In this document: positions 45,643 to 54,262 of the stretch, in pieces
Numbering within the stretch: the stretch's first letter is position 1
Layout of the letters: each line of letters begins with the position of its first letter
Assembly (NCBI GenBank): GCA_027448945.1
Contig: DAIDMQ010000011.1
Location: forward strand, 1-64,000
Source: Gallionellaceae bacterium
GTDB taxonomy: Bacteria; Pseudomonadota; Gammaproteobacteria; Burkholderiales; Gallionellaceae
Direction of reading: 5' to 3'
DNA length: 64,000 bases
Position numbers and translations under genes: made by a program
The notes under the pieces: generated by a model
Told to the model about the DNA's origin: nothing
The model's input: the letters and a program-made list of their open reading frames with translations, nothing else
Database searches by the model: none

Positions 45643-48564
45643 ATGCTAGATAAGATGAACACAGATGAGCTTGATTCAACGTGGAGGCGTGGTCGGTCCA
45701 TCCCGATAGCCTTTCTACTCTGGGTAATCTATTTCTGCTACGCGATTTGTGCTGCCTTGGTATTTCAAAAGGTACTGGTTCCACTCGTCCCATCATTGCA
45801 CGCGATTGGTGGATTGGTGGGTGATGATGCCATCTATTTTGATTCTGTAGCGGTCAAGATGGCAGAGCAAATAAATTTGAACGGATGGGGAGGTTGGCAG
45901 CTTTATCCCGCACAAGGGGCTGCGGGGAATGTGGGGATATTGGCAGCGCTATATGCCATCTTTGGCCATGATCCCACCCTGATCCTTCCTGTTAATGCAT
46001 CTATTCATGCATTGGGTGGAGTGCTTATTTTTCTGCTTGCACGCGAGCTTGCCAACAAAGACTCTGTCGGTGTGTTGGCGGGGATTATTGCGGGCAGCTT
46101 GTTTGTACTTTTTCCTTCATCATTGAATTGGTATGGTCAGTTGCATAAAGACGGCTATGCAATAGCGGGATTCTTGTTGATTTTGTTGGTATGGATAAAG
46201 GCCTTGTGTAGGTCTGGCAACGAAGTGGTTTGGGTCAAGTTGTTTCTTGCTCATCTTGCCGGCGTGGTGCTGATTGCTTTGGTAAGACCATACAATTTGA
46301 AGTTGATGTTGGTCGCTTATTTGGTAGGTTGGGTGTTGTGGACCTTCATCGCAATATTGCGCCGTCGAGCTGGGTTTGATTTGAAATTCAATACCTTTTT
46401 GATCGTATCGGCAGCCGTGTGTATAGGCGGGATAGGCGCGGCGGGCTATTTGGGTGCGGATAGCAATAGCGAACAAGCTTATGCGAGCTTTAATGGAACT
46501 GGAAAACCGTGGAAATGGCAGGATACCCCGTGGGTTCCAGATAAAGTTGAGCATTACGTAGAGCTTGCAGCCCAGACTAGGGGATATTTGATCGATTATG
46601 GTATCAGTCAAAATGCCAAATCAATGATAGATGTCGATGTAAAGCCACAGAGCATTGTGGAGGTTGTGGGCTATTTGCCACGTGCTTTGCAGATATCGCT
46701 TTTTGCACCATTGCCAAATACATGGTTTCAGAGTCTCAGTTTAATGCGACTAACAGCGGTTGCAGAGACGCTAATCTTCTATATTTGTTTTGTGGGGCTA
46801 CTCCTGCTTTTTCTATACGAACGCAAACCCGCGACATGGGTAACCCTATATTTTGCTACCTTCATGATGACAGTCGTTGGTTTTACGATTGCCAATATGG
46901 GAACGCTGTACAGAATACGATATGCATACCAGTTTGTATTTTTGATGCTGGGCGTACTGGGATGGATAACTTGGCTTGACCAGTCGGGACGATTGCAGAG
47001 ATTTAAGCAGTGGTTAAATCTATCGACTATTAGTGCTTCTGCGGCAGCCAAAGAAAATAATTCCATCCGACGTAAGGAGGTGCTTGGCAGTGGCGTGATT
47101 GTGATGGCATTGACCTTGTTTTGTTTCGTCGGATTTTTTGTCCGCGACATTATGATGGCTCATACATTTGGCTTGGGTGCATCGCTGGATAATTTCTTTA
47201 TTGCATTGCTGATTCCGATGTTTGTGGTTACGGTCTTGGGTTTGCCTCTAGGTGCTGTCTTTGTCCCAACTTACTTGGAGAAAAGAGAGAGAGATTCAGA
47301 GGCATCAGCCAAAACATTCGTCACTAGCACTACAACATGGATAAGCATGGCTTTATTCATAGTCTGTATCGCACTTTATTTGACAGGTCCGGCATTATTT
47401 CCGTTACTGGGACTTAAGTCGGCAAACCAAAATTTAACTGAACTTACAAAACTTTTTGATCTGGCTTTGCCAATACTGCTTTTCAGCGGATTAGTGATTA
47501 TGGGCAATGCTGTTCTCAATGCTAAAGGTCGCGCCGTATTGACGAGTTCCGCTCAGTTGGTCGTTCCGGTTTCAGCGATTGTTGCATTGGTGTTTTTCGG
47601 GAAAGAGTACGGCATCAAATCGGTTATGTATGGCATGGTTGTAGGACAGCTGCTCAATCTGGCGGTGATTCAATACTACCTAAAGCGGCAACAGGTGTCT
47701 CTTTGGCCAGCGGGGCGCTATTTGAATGCAAAGAAATGGTTGAGTGATGGAGGGAGTTCACTATTGGCCCAGTATGTGCCATTGATTGTGTCGGCATTTT
47801 TTATCAGTGCTGCTGCACCAGTGGCAACGGTGCTTGCAATGTCATTACCTGAAGGTGCCGTTTCTGCCTTTAACTTGGGAAACAAAGTGGTGCTATTTGT
47901 TACAAGCTTGGTGGGCACCGCAGTTTCTACTGTGATGTTGCCGTATTTCTCCGCAATGGTGAGTAAAAACAACATCATCTCGGCGAGACGAGAGCTCTCG
48001 CTCTTCTTGTTATTTGCCACATTTATAACGATACCCTGCAGTGCAATAATTTATTTCTGGGCTGCTCCCATCGTTCATTACATCTTTGAGGGGGGGGTAA
48101 TGGGTGGAGATGCGGTGTCAGAAGTTACCCGCGTGATGCAATTCTCTATTGTGCAGCTTCCCTTCTTTGTTTGTAACGCCTTGTTGTTAAAGTTTGCGAC
48201 AGCGACAAAACATGTACTAGCAATCAGTGTGGTAGCTTTTGTGGGTATGGTCGTCAGCATAATTGCCAGCATGATATTGATGAGGCATATGGGGGTTGCT
48301 GGGATAGCACTTGGGATGACCGTTTCAATGCTGCTATCGACTATATTGCTGGTGCTCGTTCTTGTCAGGTATGGGCATATAACGGGATTGGATGCACTGG
48401 TAATGTTATTAAACTGGTTCTTATACATTACCCTGTTGATCTGTATACATTATGCAAGTACGCCCAGTATCGTTGTTTCACTCATGGCATATGCAACTCT
48501 GTTGGTTGGATATGCCAACATGCTGTTAAATGAGAGGCGCTTGGGTATAAGGGACCTTAGGTGA
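45643..48564 (+). CDS. Fusion of a GT-C/Wzy-like membrane domain with a MurJ-like flippase
   Basis: A continuous 973-residue membrane protein. Residues about 1-455 form a polytopic domain with an acidic first-loop motif DDAIYFD (61-67), NWYGQLHKDGY (162-172) and NMGTLYRIRYAY (419-430), resembling GT-C transferases or polysaccharide polymerases. After a polar linker (about 455-480) residues 483-973 are a MurJ/MviN-like MOP flippase: FVGFFVRDIMMAHTFGLG, LDNFF, LPLGAVFVPTYLEKRE. ATG at 45643 (or 45655) lacks a clear binding site. No internal stop or frameshift is seen. The combination would put glycan assembly or polymerisation and flipping in one chain; this is inference. Confidence 0.8.
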   Translation: MLDKMNTDELDSTWRRGRSIPIAFLLWVIYFCYAICAALVFQKVLVPLVPSLHAIGGLVGDDAIYFDSVAVKMAEQINLNGWGGWQLYPAQGAAGNVGILAALYAIFGHDPTLILPVNASIHALGGVLIFLLARELANKDSVGVLAGIIAGSLFVLFPSSLNWYGQLHKDGYAIAGFLLILLVWIKALCRSGNEVVWVKLFLAHLAGVVLIALVRPYNLKLMLVAYLVGWVLWTFIAILRRRAGFDLKFNTFLIVSAAVCIGGIGAAGYLGADSNSEQAYASFNGTGKPWKWQDTPWVPDKVEHYVELAAQTRGYLIDYGISQNAKSMIDVDVKPQSIVEVVGYLPRALQISLFAPLPNTWFQSLSLMRLTAVAETLIFYICFVGLLLLFLYERKPATWVTLYFATFMMTVVGFTIANMGTLYRIRYAYQFVFLMLGVLGWITWLDQSGRLQRFKQWLNLSTISASAAAKENNSIRRKEVLGSGVIVMALTLFCFVGFFVRDIMMAHTFGLGASLDNFFIALLIPMFVVTVLGLPLGAVFVPTYLEKRERDSEASAKTFVTSTTTWISMALFIVCIALYLTGPALFPLLGLKSANQNLTELTKLFDLALPILLFSGLVIMGNAVLNAKGRAVLTSSAQLVVPVSAIVALVFFGKEYGIKSVMYGMVVGQLLNLAVIQYYLKRQQVSLWPAGRYLNAKKWLSDGGSSLLAQYVPLIVSAFFISAAAPVATVLAMSLPEGAVSAFNLGNKVVLFVTSLVGTAVSTVMLPYFSAMVSKNNIISARRELSLFLLFATFITIPCSAIIYFWAAPIVHYIFEGGVMGGDAVSEVTRVMQFSIVQLPFFVCNALLLKFATATKHVLAISVVAFVGMVVSIIASMILMRHMGVAGIALGMTVSMLLSTILLVLVLVRYGHITGLDALVMLLNWFLYITLLICIHYASTPSIVVSLMAYATLLVGYANMLLNERRLGIRDLR

Positions 48565-49688
48565 AAGAGAAAATTTGCATCGTTGTATCTAGCCCTATGA
48601 CGGTTAATGCTTTCCTGCAGCAACCCATCCTTGGCTTATGTGAGCAATATGAGGTCTACGTTGTGTCAAATATAAGTCATCAAGGTGAGTTAAACGAACT
48701 TGGGGACGCGGTAGTGTCAATACCGATTGCGATAGAGCGGAAAGTAAAACCATGGCGCGACCTCGTTGCGCTTTGGCAATTGCTTGCGTTATTCAGGCGT
48801 TATCGATTTAAGTCAGTGCATTCCGTTACTCCCAAGGCGGGACTGCTTGCCATGATCGCCGCATATTTTGCGGGTGTCGAGATTCGTATACATACCTATA
48901 CTGGGCAGGTGTGGGTCACGCGTATGGGGCTATCCCGATTCTTATTGAAATTTTTGGATAAAATGATCGCCAAATTCGGCACATATGCGCTGGTTGACAG
49001 TTATTCGCAGCGACAGTTTCTGATTGCTGAAAGCGTATTGGATGAAGCCAAGTCGGGCGTGTTGGCGATGGGATCGATTTCGGGCGTGGATGTGGTTAGA
49101 TTTTCTCCCAATGAAGCTGCAAGAAATCGTATTCGTGCCGAATTGGGGGTGGCGGATGATGAGGTGTTGTTGTTGTTTTTGGGTCGGTTGAATCGTGACA
49201 AGGGTGTGTTGGATTTGGCCGCTGCCTTTGCGGGCATGTGCGCTAATCATCCGCATTTGCTGATTGTAGGGCCCGATGAAGAGCAGATGACGCAACAGAT
49301 AGAATCGCTAACTACGGGTTGTAGGGAATACGTACATTTTGTAGGCCACACGTCTCGGCCCGAAGAATATATGGCCGCATCGGATGTGCTTTGTTTGCCC
49401 AGTTACCGGGAAGGGTTTGGGAGTGTGGTTATCGAAGCTGCGGCAGTCGGTATTCCTGCCATAGCTTCAAGGATCTACGGCCTGACAGACGCGGTAAAGG
49501 AAGATGAGACAGGCTTGCTGTTCGAGGCCAAAGATGTTGTTGGTTTGCGTGCTGCTATGGAACGATTGGTTATCGACATTGCGTTCAGAACTGAGTTGGG
49601 AAGGCGCGCACAAGAGAGGGCAAGACGCGAGTTCTCCGGCCAAAAGTTGACCGATGCTTGGCTTGCGTTCTACAAGGCAAGAGTATGA
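48561..49688 (+). CDS. Glycosyltransferase family 4
   Basis: A 375-residue GT-B transferase. The donor-binding half has LLFLGRLNRDKGVLDLAAAF and the E-x7-E motif in YREGFGSVVIEAAAVGIPAI; the N-terminal half has KSVHSVTPKAGLLAMIAA, common in WbpH/PglA-like and O-antigen transferases. GTG at 48561 overlaps the stop of the fusion gene (GTGA). It overlaps pglC by 4 bases, so it likely adds the second sugar to the PglC product, as PglA does in Campylobacter. Confidence 0.9.
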   Translation: MKEKICIVVSSPMTVNAFLQQPILGLCEQYEVYVVSNISHQGELNELGDAVVSIPIAIERKVKPWRDLVALWQLLALFRRYRFKSVHSVTPKAGLLAMIAAYFAGVEIRIHTYTGQVWVTRMGLSRFLLKFLDKMIAKFGTYALVDSYSQRQFLIAESVLDEAKSGVLAMGSISGVDVVRFSPNEAARNRIRAELGVADDEVLLLFLGRLNRDKGVLDLAAAFAGMCANHPHLLIVGPDEEQMTQQIESLTTGCREYVHFVGHTSRPEEYMAASDVLCLPSYREGFGSVVIEAAAVGIPAIASRIYGLTDAVKEDETGLLFEAKDVVGLRAAMERLVIDIAFRTELGRRAQERARREFSGQKLTDAWLAFYKARV

Positions 49689-50293
49689 AGCGCCTATTTG
49701 ATGTTCTGGTAGCCCTGTTGATGCTGTTAATGCTGTGGCCGGTAATCGTGCTTGTGGCAATCCTAGTGAGGATAAATCTGGGTGCACCGGTGTTATTCAA
49801 GCAACAGAGGCCGGGATTCAATGGCAAACCTTTTTACATATACAAATTTCGAACCATGCTGCTTACGCTCGATGGGGAGGGAGTGTTACTGCCCGATAGT
49901 GAGCGCATGACGCGTTTAGGTACGACCTTGCGCAAGCTGAGTTTGGATGAACTCCCACAGTTGTTCAATGTACTTAAAGGTGAACTCAGTTTGGTGGGGC
50001 CGCGCCCCTTACTGATGGAATATCTGCCGCTATATGATGCGACTCAAACACGTCGTCATCTGGTCAGACCGGGAATAACGGGCTGGGCCCAAGTGAATGG
50101 TCGCAATGCGATCAGCTGGGAAGAGAAGTTCAAGTGTGATGTCTGGTATGTCGATCACCAGTCCTTCTGGTTGGACATGAAGATATTGTGGCTTACCGTC
50201 AGAAAAGTGATTCATTCAGAGGGTGTCAGCCAGACTGATCACGTGACGATGGAGAAATTTCGCGGCAGTGGTCGGGGGAGCGATGGTGCCTAA
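49685..50293 (+). CDS. pglC: Initiating phosphoglycosyl transferase, PglC type
   Basis: A 202-residue monotopic enzyme that moves a sugar-1-phosphate from UDP-sugar to undecaprenyl phosphate. It has an N-terminal re-entrant helix (MKRLFDVLVALLMLLMLWPV), FKQQRPGFNGKPFYIYKFRT, the catalytic Asp-Glu in SLDELPQLFNVLKGE, VGPRPL and RPGITGWAQVNGRNAI. It is the short PglC/WcaJ-core form with no extra membrane domain. With pglD and pglE next to it, UDP-diNAc-bacillosamine or a related amino sugar is the likely substrate. Confidence 0.9.
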   Translation: MKRLFDVLVALLMLLMLWPVIVLVAILVRINLGAPVLFKQQRPGFNGKPFYIYKFRTMLLTLDGEGVLLPDSERMTRLGTTLRKLSLDELPQLFNVLKGELSLVGPRPLLMEYLPLYDATQTRRHLVRPGITGWAQVNGRNAISWEEKFKCDVWYVDHQSFWLDMKILWLTVRKVIHSEGVSQTDHVTMEKFRGSGRGSDGA

Positions 50294-50951
50294 TGAGATG
50301 AACAAGCCCGCCAGGGCGCTATTGATGTTCGGTGCAAGTGGCCACTCTAAGGTCATTATTGATCTGGTTGAGAAGGGCAGTGAGTACTGCATTAAATGGT
50401 TGGCGGATGATAACCCCGAGCTCAAGGCAACAAACGTCTATGGCTACAAAGTGCTGGGCGGGAAAGATGAGTTACAGCATGTTGTGAGGATTTTTAAGGG
50501 TGCTTTGGCAGTTGTGGCAATTGGCAGTAATCGGGCACGCGCTAATGTGGCGGACTCGTTGGTTGCCCAAGGTTGGGAGTTGACCCCCGCACTCATACAT
50601 CCTTCCGCACAGATTGCACGTGGTGTGACCCTCGATGCAGGGACGGTCGTCATGGCAGGTGTAGTTATCAATTCGGACTCACATATCGGTCGTAACGTTA
50701 TCGTGAATACGGGCGCGAGCGTGGATCATGATTGTGAGATCGGTGATGCTGTGCACATTGCCCCTCACGCAACTCTATGCGGTGGCATCACCGTGGGGGC
50801 GGGTAGCCTGATAGGGGCCGGCGCGGTTATTTGCCCTAATCTGAATATAGGAAGCAATGTCACTGTGGGAGCGGGTGCTACAGTGATAAACAATGTGGCG
50901 GACAATTCAATTGTGGCGGGTACGCCCGCAAGGTTAATAGGAAAAGCATGA
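50283..50951 (+). CDS. pglD: PglD-like sugar N-acetyltransferase
   Basis: A 222-residue enzyme with an N-terminal Rossmann-like domain (ALLMFGASGHSKVIIDLVE) and a left-handed beta-helix (from IHPSAQIARGVTLDAGTVV). The catalytic His is in GASVDHDCEIGDAVHIAP. PglD acetylates the 4-amino group of UDP-4-amino sugars. ATG at 50283 has GGGGGAG before it and overlaps pglC by 11 bases. Together with PglE and PglF it completes a bacillosamine-type pathway. Confidence 0.9.
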   Translation: MVPNEMNKPARALLMFGASGHSKVIIDLVEKGSEYCIKWLADDNPELKATNVYGYKVLGGKDELQHVVRIFKGALAVVAIGSNRARANVADSLVAQGWELTPALIHPSAQIARGVTLDAGTVVMAGVVINSDSHIGRNVIVNTGASVDHDCEIGDAVHIAPHATLCGGITVGAGSLIGAGAVICPNLNIGSNVTVGAGATVINNVADNSIVAGTPARLIGKA

Positions 50952-52156
50952 AGAATCGAAATCAATCACCCAACATGACCGATCTGCTATTTTCAAAATG
51001 GCCGACTTATGACGAGGATGAAATCGAAGCGGTCAATGAAGTATTGCGCTCTGGAAAGGTGAATTACTGGACCGGAGAGCAGGCGCGACTCTTCGAGCAG
51101 GAATATGCCGCATATGTGGGTACTCGACATGGTATTGCATTGGCAAATGGTACTGTTGCGCTAGAGTTGGCCTTATATGCGCTGGGAATTGGCGCGGGTG
51201 ATGAGGTAATCACCACCAGTAGGACATTCATCGCTTCAGCGAGTGCGGCAGTGATGCGCGGTGCGATTCCGGTCATCGCAGATGTGGATCCCGTTAGTCA
51301 AAATATCACTCTGGCAGAGATCGAGCGGCTAGTAAGTCCACGTACCAAGGCCATTATTCCTGTTCATCTGGCTGGCTGGCCATGCGAGATGGATAAAATT
51401 ATGGAGTATGCCAATGCCAAAGGCATCAAAGTGATTGAAGATTGCGCACAAGCCCATGGTGCAAAGTATATGGGCAAACCTGTCGGTTCTTTTGGGCATG
51501 CCGCAGCATTCTCATTTTGCCAAGATAAGATCATTTCCACAGGTGGCGAAGGTGGGATGCTGGTAATCAATGACGAAGATGCGTGGCAGAAGGCATGGGC
51601 TTATAAGGACCACGGGAAAAGTTATGACGCTGTTTATAATCGAATGCACCCCCCGGGCTTCCGCTGGATACACGATTCGTTCGGAACAAATTGGCGGATT
51701 ACCGAGATGCAGTCCGCAATCGGTAGATTGCAACTGCAAAAGCTAGATAATTGGATCCGCGCTAGGCGCAAGAATGCCGCCTTGTTGCTGGCAGGATTGG
51801 CAAACACACAAGGACTGCGCCTTACTGTGCCTCCCTCAGAGATTGAACATGCTTATTACAAATTCTATGTATTCGTTAGGCCTGAAGAGTTGAATGAAGA
51901 TTGGAGCCGTGATCGCATCATGCAAGAGATCAATGCTGCCGGTGTGCCTTGTTTCAGCGGTTCGTGCAGTGAGATATATTTGGAAAAAGCCTTTGCTACA
52001 TGCGCCTCGCGACCAGCACATCGCTTGTCTGTAGCGCAAAATTTAGGTGAAACCAGCCTGATGTTTTTGGTGCACCACACCTTAAGCGTATTAGCGATGG
52101 AAAAGACTATTTCAACTATCAATGCAGTGATGGCTTCTGCAACTCGTAAGCAGTGA
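50948..52156 (+). CDS. pglE: PglE-like PLP-dependent sugar 4-aminotransferase
   Basis: A 402-residue DegT/DnrJ/EryC1/StrS enzyme. Unlike the ColD-like protein it keeps the PLP Lys (Lys194 in SFCQDKIISTGGEGG). It has LRSGKVNYWTGEQ and NGTVALELALYALGIG at the N-terminus and DSFGTNWRITEMQSAIG. It would add an amino group to a UDP-4-keto-6-deoxy-GlcNAc made by the PglF-like dehydratase. ATG overlaps pglD by 4 bases. It converges on waaC with 34 bases between. Confidence 0.88.
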   Translation: MKNRNQSPNMTDLLFSKWPTYDEDEIEAVNEVLRSGKVNYWTGEQARLFEQEYAAYVGTRHGIALANGTVALELALYALGIGAGDEVITTSRTFIASASAAVMRGAIPVIADVDPVSQNITLAEIERLVSPRTKAIIPVHLAGWPCEMDKIMEYANAKGIKVIEDCAQAHGAKYMGKPVGSFGHAAAFSFCQDKIISTGGEGGMLVINDEDAWQKAWAYKDHGKSYDAVYNRMHPPGFRWIHDSFGTNWRITEMQSAIGRLQLQKLDNWIRARRKNAALLLAGLANTQGLRLTVPPSEIEHAYYKFYVFVRPEELNEDWSRDRIMQEINAAGVPCFSGSCSEIYLEKAFATCASRPAHRLSVAQNLGETSLMFLVHHTLSVLAMEKTISTINAVMASATRKQ

Positions 52157-52190
52157 GTGAATTCGGCCTAGTCTACAACTACTTGAAAAA

Positions 52191-53165
52191 TTAGGCCAAG
52201 ATGGAGGACATTGCTGACAGTACCTCATCTACCGAGGGAGATGCGAGCACTCCTCCCAAGTTTTTAGATGTCGCACTCAAATATATGCCGGTAAGCTTTG
52301 GGTCGGTGGCGGTATAAAGACCGATGGAAGGTATATTTAAGGCTGCCGCAAGATGCGCGATGCCTGTATCTACTCCCACGACTGCATAAGCGCCGCTCAA
52401 GAGTGATGCGACTTGTGGCAAGTTTAATTTGGGCGTGAATATGGCATTGGGGACGCGTTCTGCCAATCTGACTGCACGAACACGTTCTGCTTCGCTGCCC
52501 CAAGGGAATACACTAAGTATTCCTTGCTCCAGTAATCGTTTACCCAGTTCTATCCACTTGGCTTCTTCCCATAACTTATCATCGCGGCTGGTTGCATGCA
52601 GCATGACCACATATTGGCCAGCCCTTAGCCAATCCGGCTTTTCCATGACAGGTGGCTGAATGCCGAAATCTGCTGGTTCAGACAGCCCCATATTCAACGC
52701 GAGTGAGGCAAGCTGGCGATTACGGTCTACCGCATGTAGTGTGCGCGCCACTTGGAAAGTTCTTTTATAAAAGAGTGATGCGAGTGGTTCGCGGGCGCTT
52801 TGCCAGTCATAGCCGCAGTGCACACCATGTGCAGAGGACATCAATAATCCACTCTTGAAGAGTCCCTGCGTATCAATTACGAAGTCATAAGTTTCAGCTG
52901 AGAGAAAGCATCGGAAAGCTCTTATCTCCTGCCATGTGGAGGCACGAAACAAATTGTGACGCCAGCGTCTTAACGCCACAGGAATCACCTTGCGGACTTT
53001 GGAATGTAGCTTGGGTAATGCGGAAAAGCTCTCTTCCACCATCCAATCGATTTGAGCATCCGGGTAGCAACGGACGATATCGCTGACAACCGGAAGATTA
53101 TGGATGACATCTCCTAGCGATGAGGTCTTGATCAGTAGGATGCGTAAGGGTGTAGACGAAGGCAA
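52191..53165 (-). CDS. waaC: LPS heptosyltransferase I
   Basis: A 324-residue GT9 enzyme that adds the first heptose to Kdo2-lipid A. N-terminal ILLIKTSSLGDVIHNLPVVS, VIDTQGLFKSGLL, MLHATSRDDKLWEEAKWIEL and the ADP-heptose site GAYAVVGVDTGIAHLAAAL, then IGLYTATDPKLTGIY. It is the only leftward gene between 28 and 58 kb, inserted between the pgl genes and the MraY-like gene, and links this locus to LPS core synthesis. Confidence 0.93.
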   Translation of the reverse strand: MPSSTPLRILLIKTSSLGDVIHNLPVVSDIVRCYPDAQIDWMVEESFSALPKLHSKVRKVIPVALRRWRHNLFRASTWQEIRAFRCFLSAETYDFVIDTQGLFKSGLLMSSAHGVHCGYDWQSAREPLASLFYKRTFQVARTLHAVDRNRQLASLALNMGLSEPADFGIQPPVMEKPDWLRAGQYVVMLHATSRDDKLWEEAKWIELGKRLLEQGILSVFPWGSEAERVRAVRLAERVPNAIFTPKLNLPQVASLLSGAYAVVGVDTGIAHLAAALNIPSIGLYTATDPKLTGIYLSATSKNLGGVLASPSVDEVLSAMSSILA

Positions 53166-53171
53166 AGTGTA

Positions 53172-53201
53172 TTGGGAGTCGTAAAAGGGTTACATTTTAA
53201 T
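53172..53201 (+). promoter_or_regulatory. Possible promoter for the MraY-like gene
   Basis: ttggga (53172-53177) and tttaat (53196-53201) are spaced by 18 bases in the divergent region between waaC and the MraY-like gene. The -10 matches five of six consensus bases. Confidence 0.35.
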
Positions 53202-53285
53202 GGAAGTGATGCTGCGATAGGAAGCGTCTCAATACAGGCAGTAGCAAATGATAGAATGCCGCACCCACATTTTCGCAAGCAAAAT

Positions 53286-54260
53286 ATGTCACATTACCCA
53301 CCCATGATTTCGGCCTTAGTTACCTTGTTGTTGACGCTATTTTTGTCGCTGAACAAGGACGGTACGATACAAGACATCACTGTAGAAAATGCACCAGATA
53401 CCAAGCCTGTCCCCAACGTGGGCGGGGTAGGTATTTTGGTGGGTGTGTTGGCAGGGTGGTCCATGCTGTTGCATGAATTGAATCTCTGGGTAGTACTCCC
53501 TATGTCAGCTTTGTTCGCCGTGTCTCTGATGGGTGATATGAAGGGATTAGCTCCAAAGAAAAAACTGATCGCGCAGTTCATTGCGGCAATATTGATGATA
53601 TTGGGTACGGGCCTAGCATGGTACTGGTGGTTGCCGGTGTTGCTGTTCATCGTGTGGATGACTAATCTGTATACCTTAATGGACGGCGCTGATGGCTTGG
53701 CGGGCGGTATGGCGATGTTTGGTTTTACCATGTATGGCTTTGCAGCATTGAGAAGCGGTGCAGTAGCGGGCGAGGCCTTCGCAATGACTTGCTTTACAGC
53801 CGGAGCGGCAGCGATGGCCTTCTTGTACTACAACTTCCATCCTGCCAAAGTATTGATGGGTGAGGCGGGCTCTATTCCTTTGGGCTTTCTTTCGGCAACT
53901 CTGGGTGTGCTGGGATGGTCGCAGGGATATTGGCCCTTTTGGTTCCCGGTGTTGGTATTCTCCCCCTTCATCATAGATGCTACCGCTACGCTGCTAATGC
54001 ACATGCGTCGGGGAGCGTCGCCCCAACAGCGATCGAGCGGGCATTATTATCAGCGTTTATTAGAAAGTGGATGGAGTCACCAAAGTACGGTGATACTAGA
54101 ATACATCCTGATGTTTTTTTCTGGCGCTTCAGCCATATGGGGTCTAAGTCAGGACAGTGCCATGCAAGGCAATCTGCTGGCCTCATGGGGAGCGGTCTAT
54201 ATCGCGCTGTCAATGTGGGTAGATAAACGCTGGCGCAATCATCAACAAGAAAGCCGATAG
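53286..54260 (+). CDS. MraY/WecA-family polyprenyl phosphate sugar-1-phosphate transferase
   Basis: A 324-residue multi-span membrane enzyme of the Glycos_transf_4 family, which transfers GlcNAc-, FucNAc- or QuiNAc-1-phosphate to undecaprenyl phosphate. Motifs: PVPNVGGVGILVG, LMGDMKGLAPKKKLIAQF, the catalytic NLYTLMDGADGLAGG and the cytoplasmic loop KVLMGEAGSIPLGFL. I chose ATG at 53286 (MSHYPPMISALVTLLL); the upstream in-frame stretch from 53172 lacks membrane character. It precedes the PglF/WbpM-like gene by two bases, like wbpL-wbpM of Pseudomonas. Confidence 0.87.
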   Translation: MSHYPPMISALVTLLLTLFLSLNKDGTIQDITVENAPDTKPVPNVGGVGILVGVLAGWSMLLHELNLWVVLPMSALFAVSLMGDMKGLAPKKKLIAQFIAAILMILGTGLAWYWWLPVLLFIVWMTNLYTLMDGADGLAGGMAMFGFTMYGFAALRSGAVAGEAFAMTCFTAGAAAMAFLYYNFHPAKVLMGEAGSIPLGFLSATLGVLGWSQGYWPFWFPVLVFSPFIIDATATLLMHMRRGASPQQRSSGHYYQRLLESGWSHQSTVILEYILMFFSGASAIWGLSQDSAMQGNLLASWGAVYIALSMWVDKRWRNHQQESR

Positions 54261-54262
54261 TT

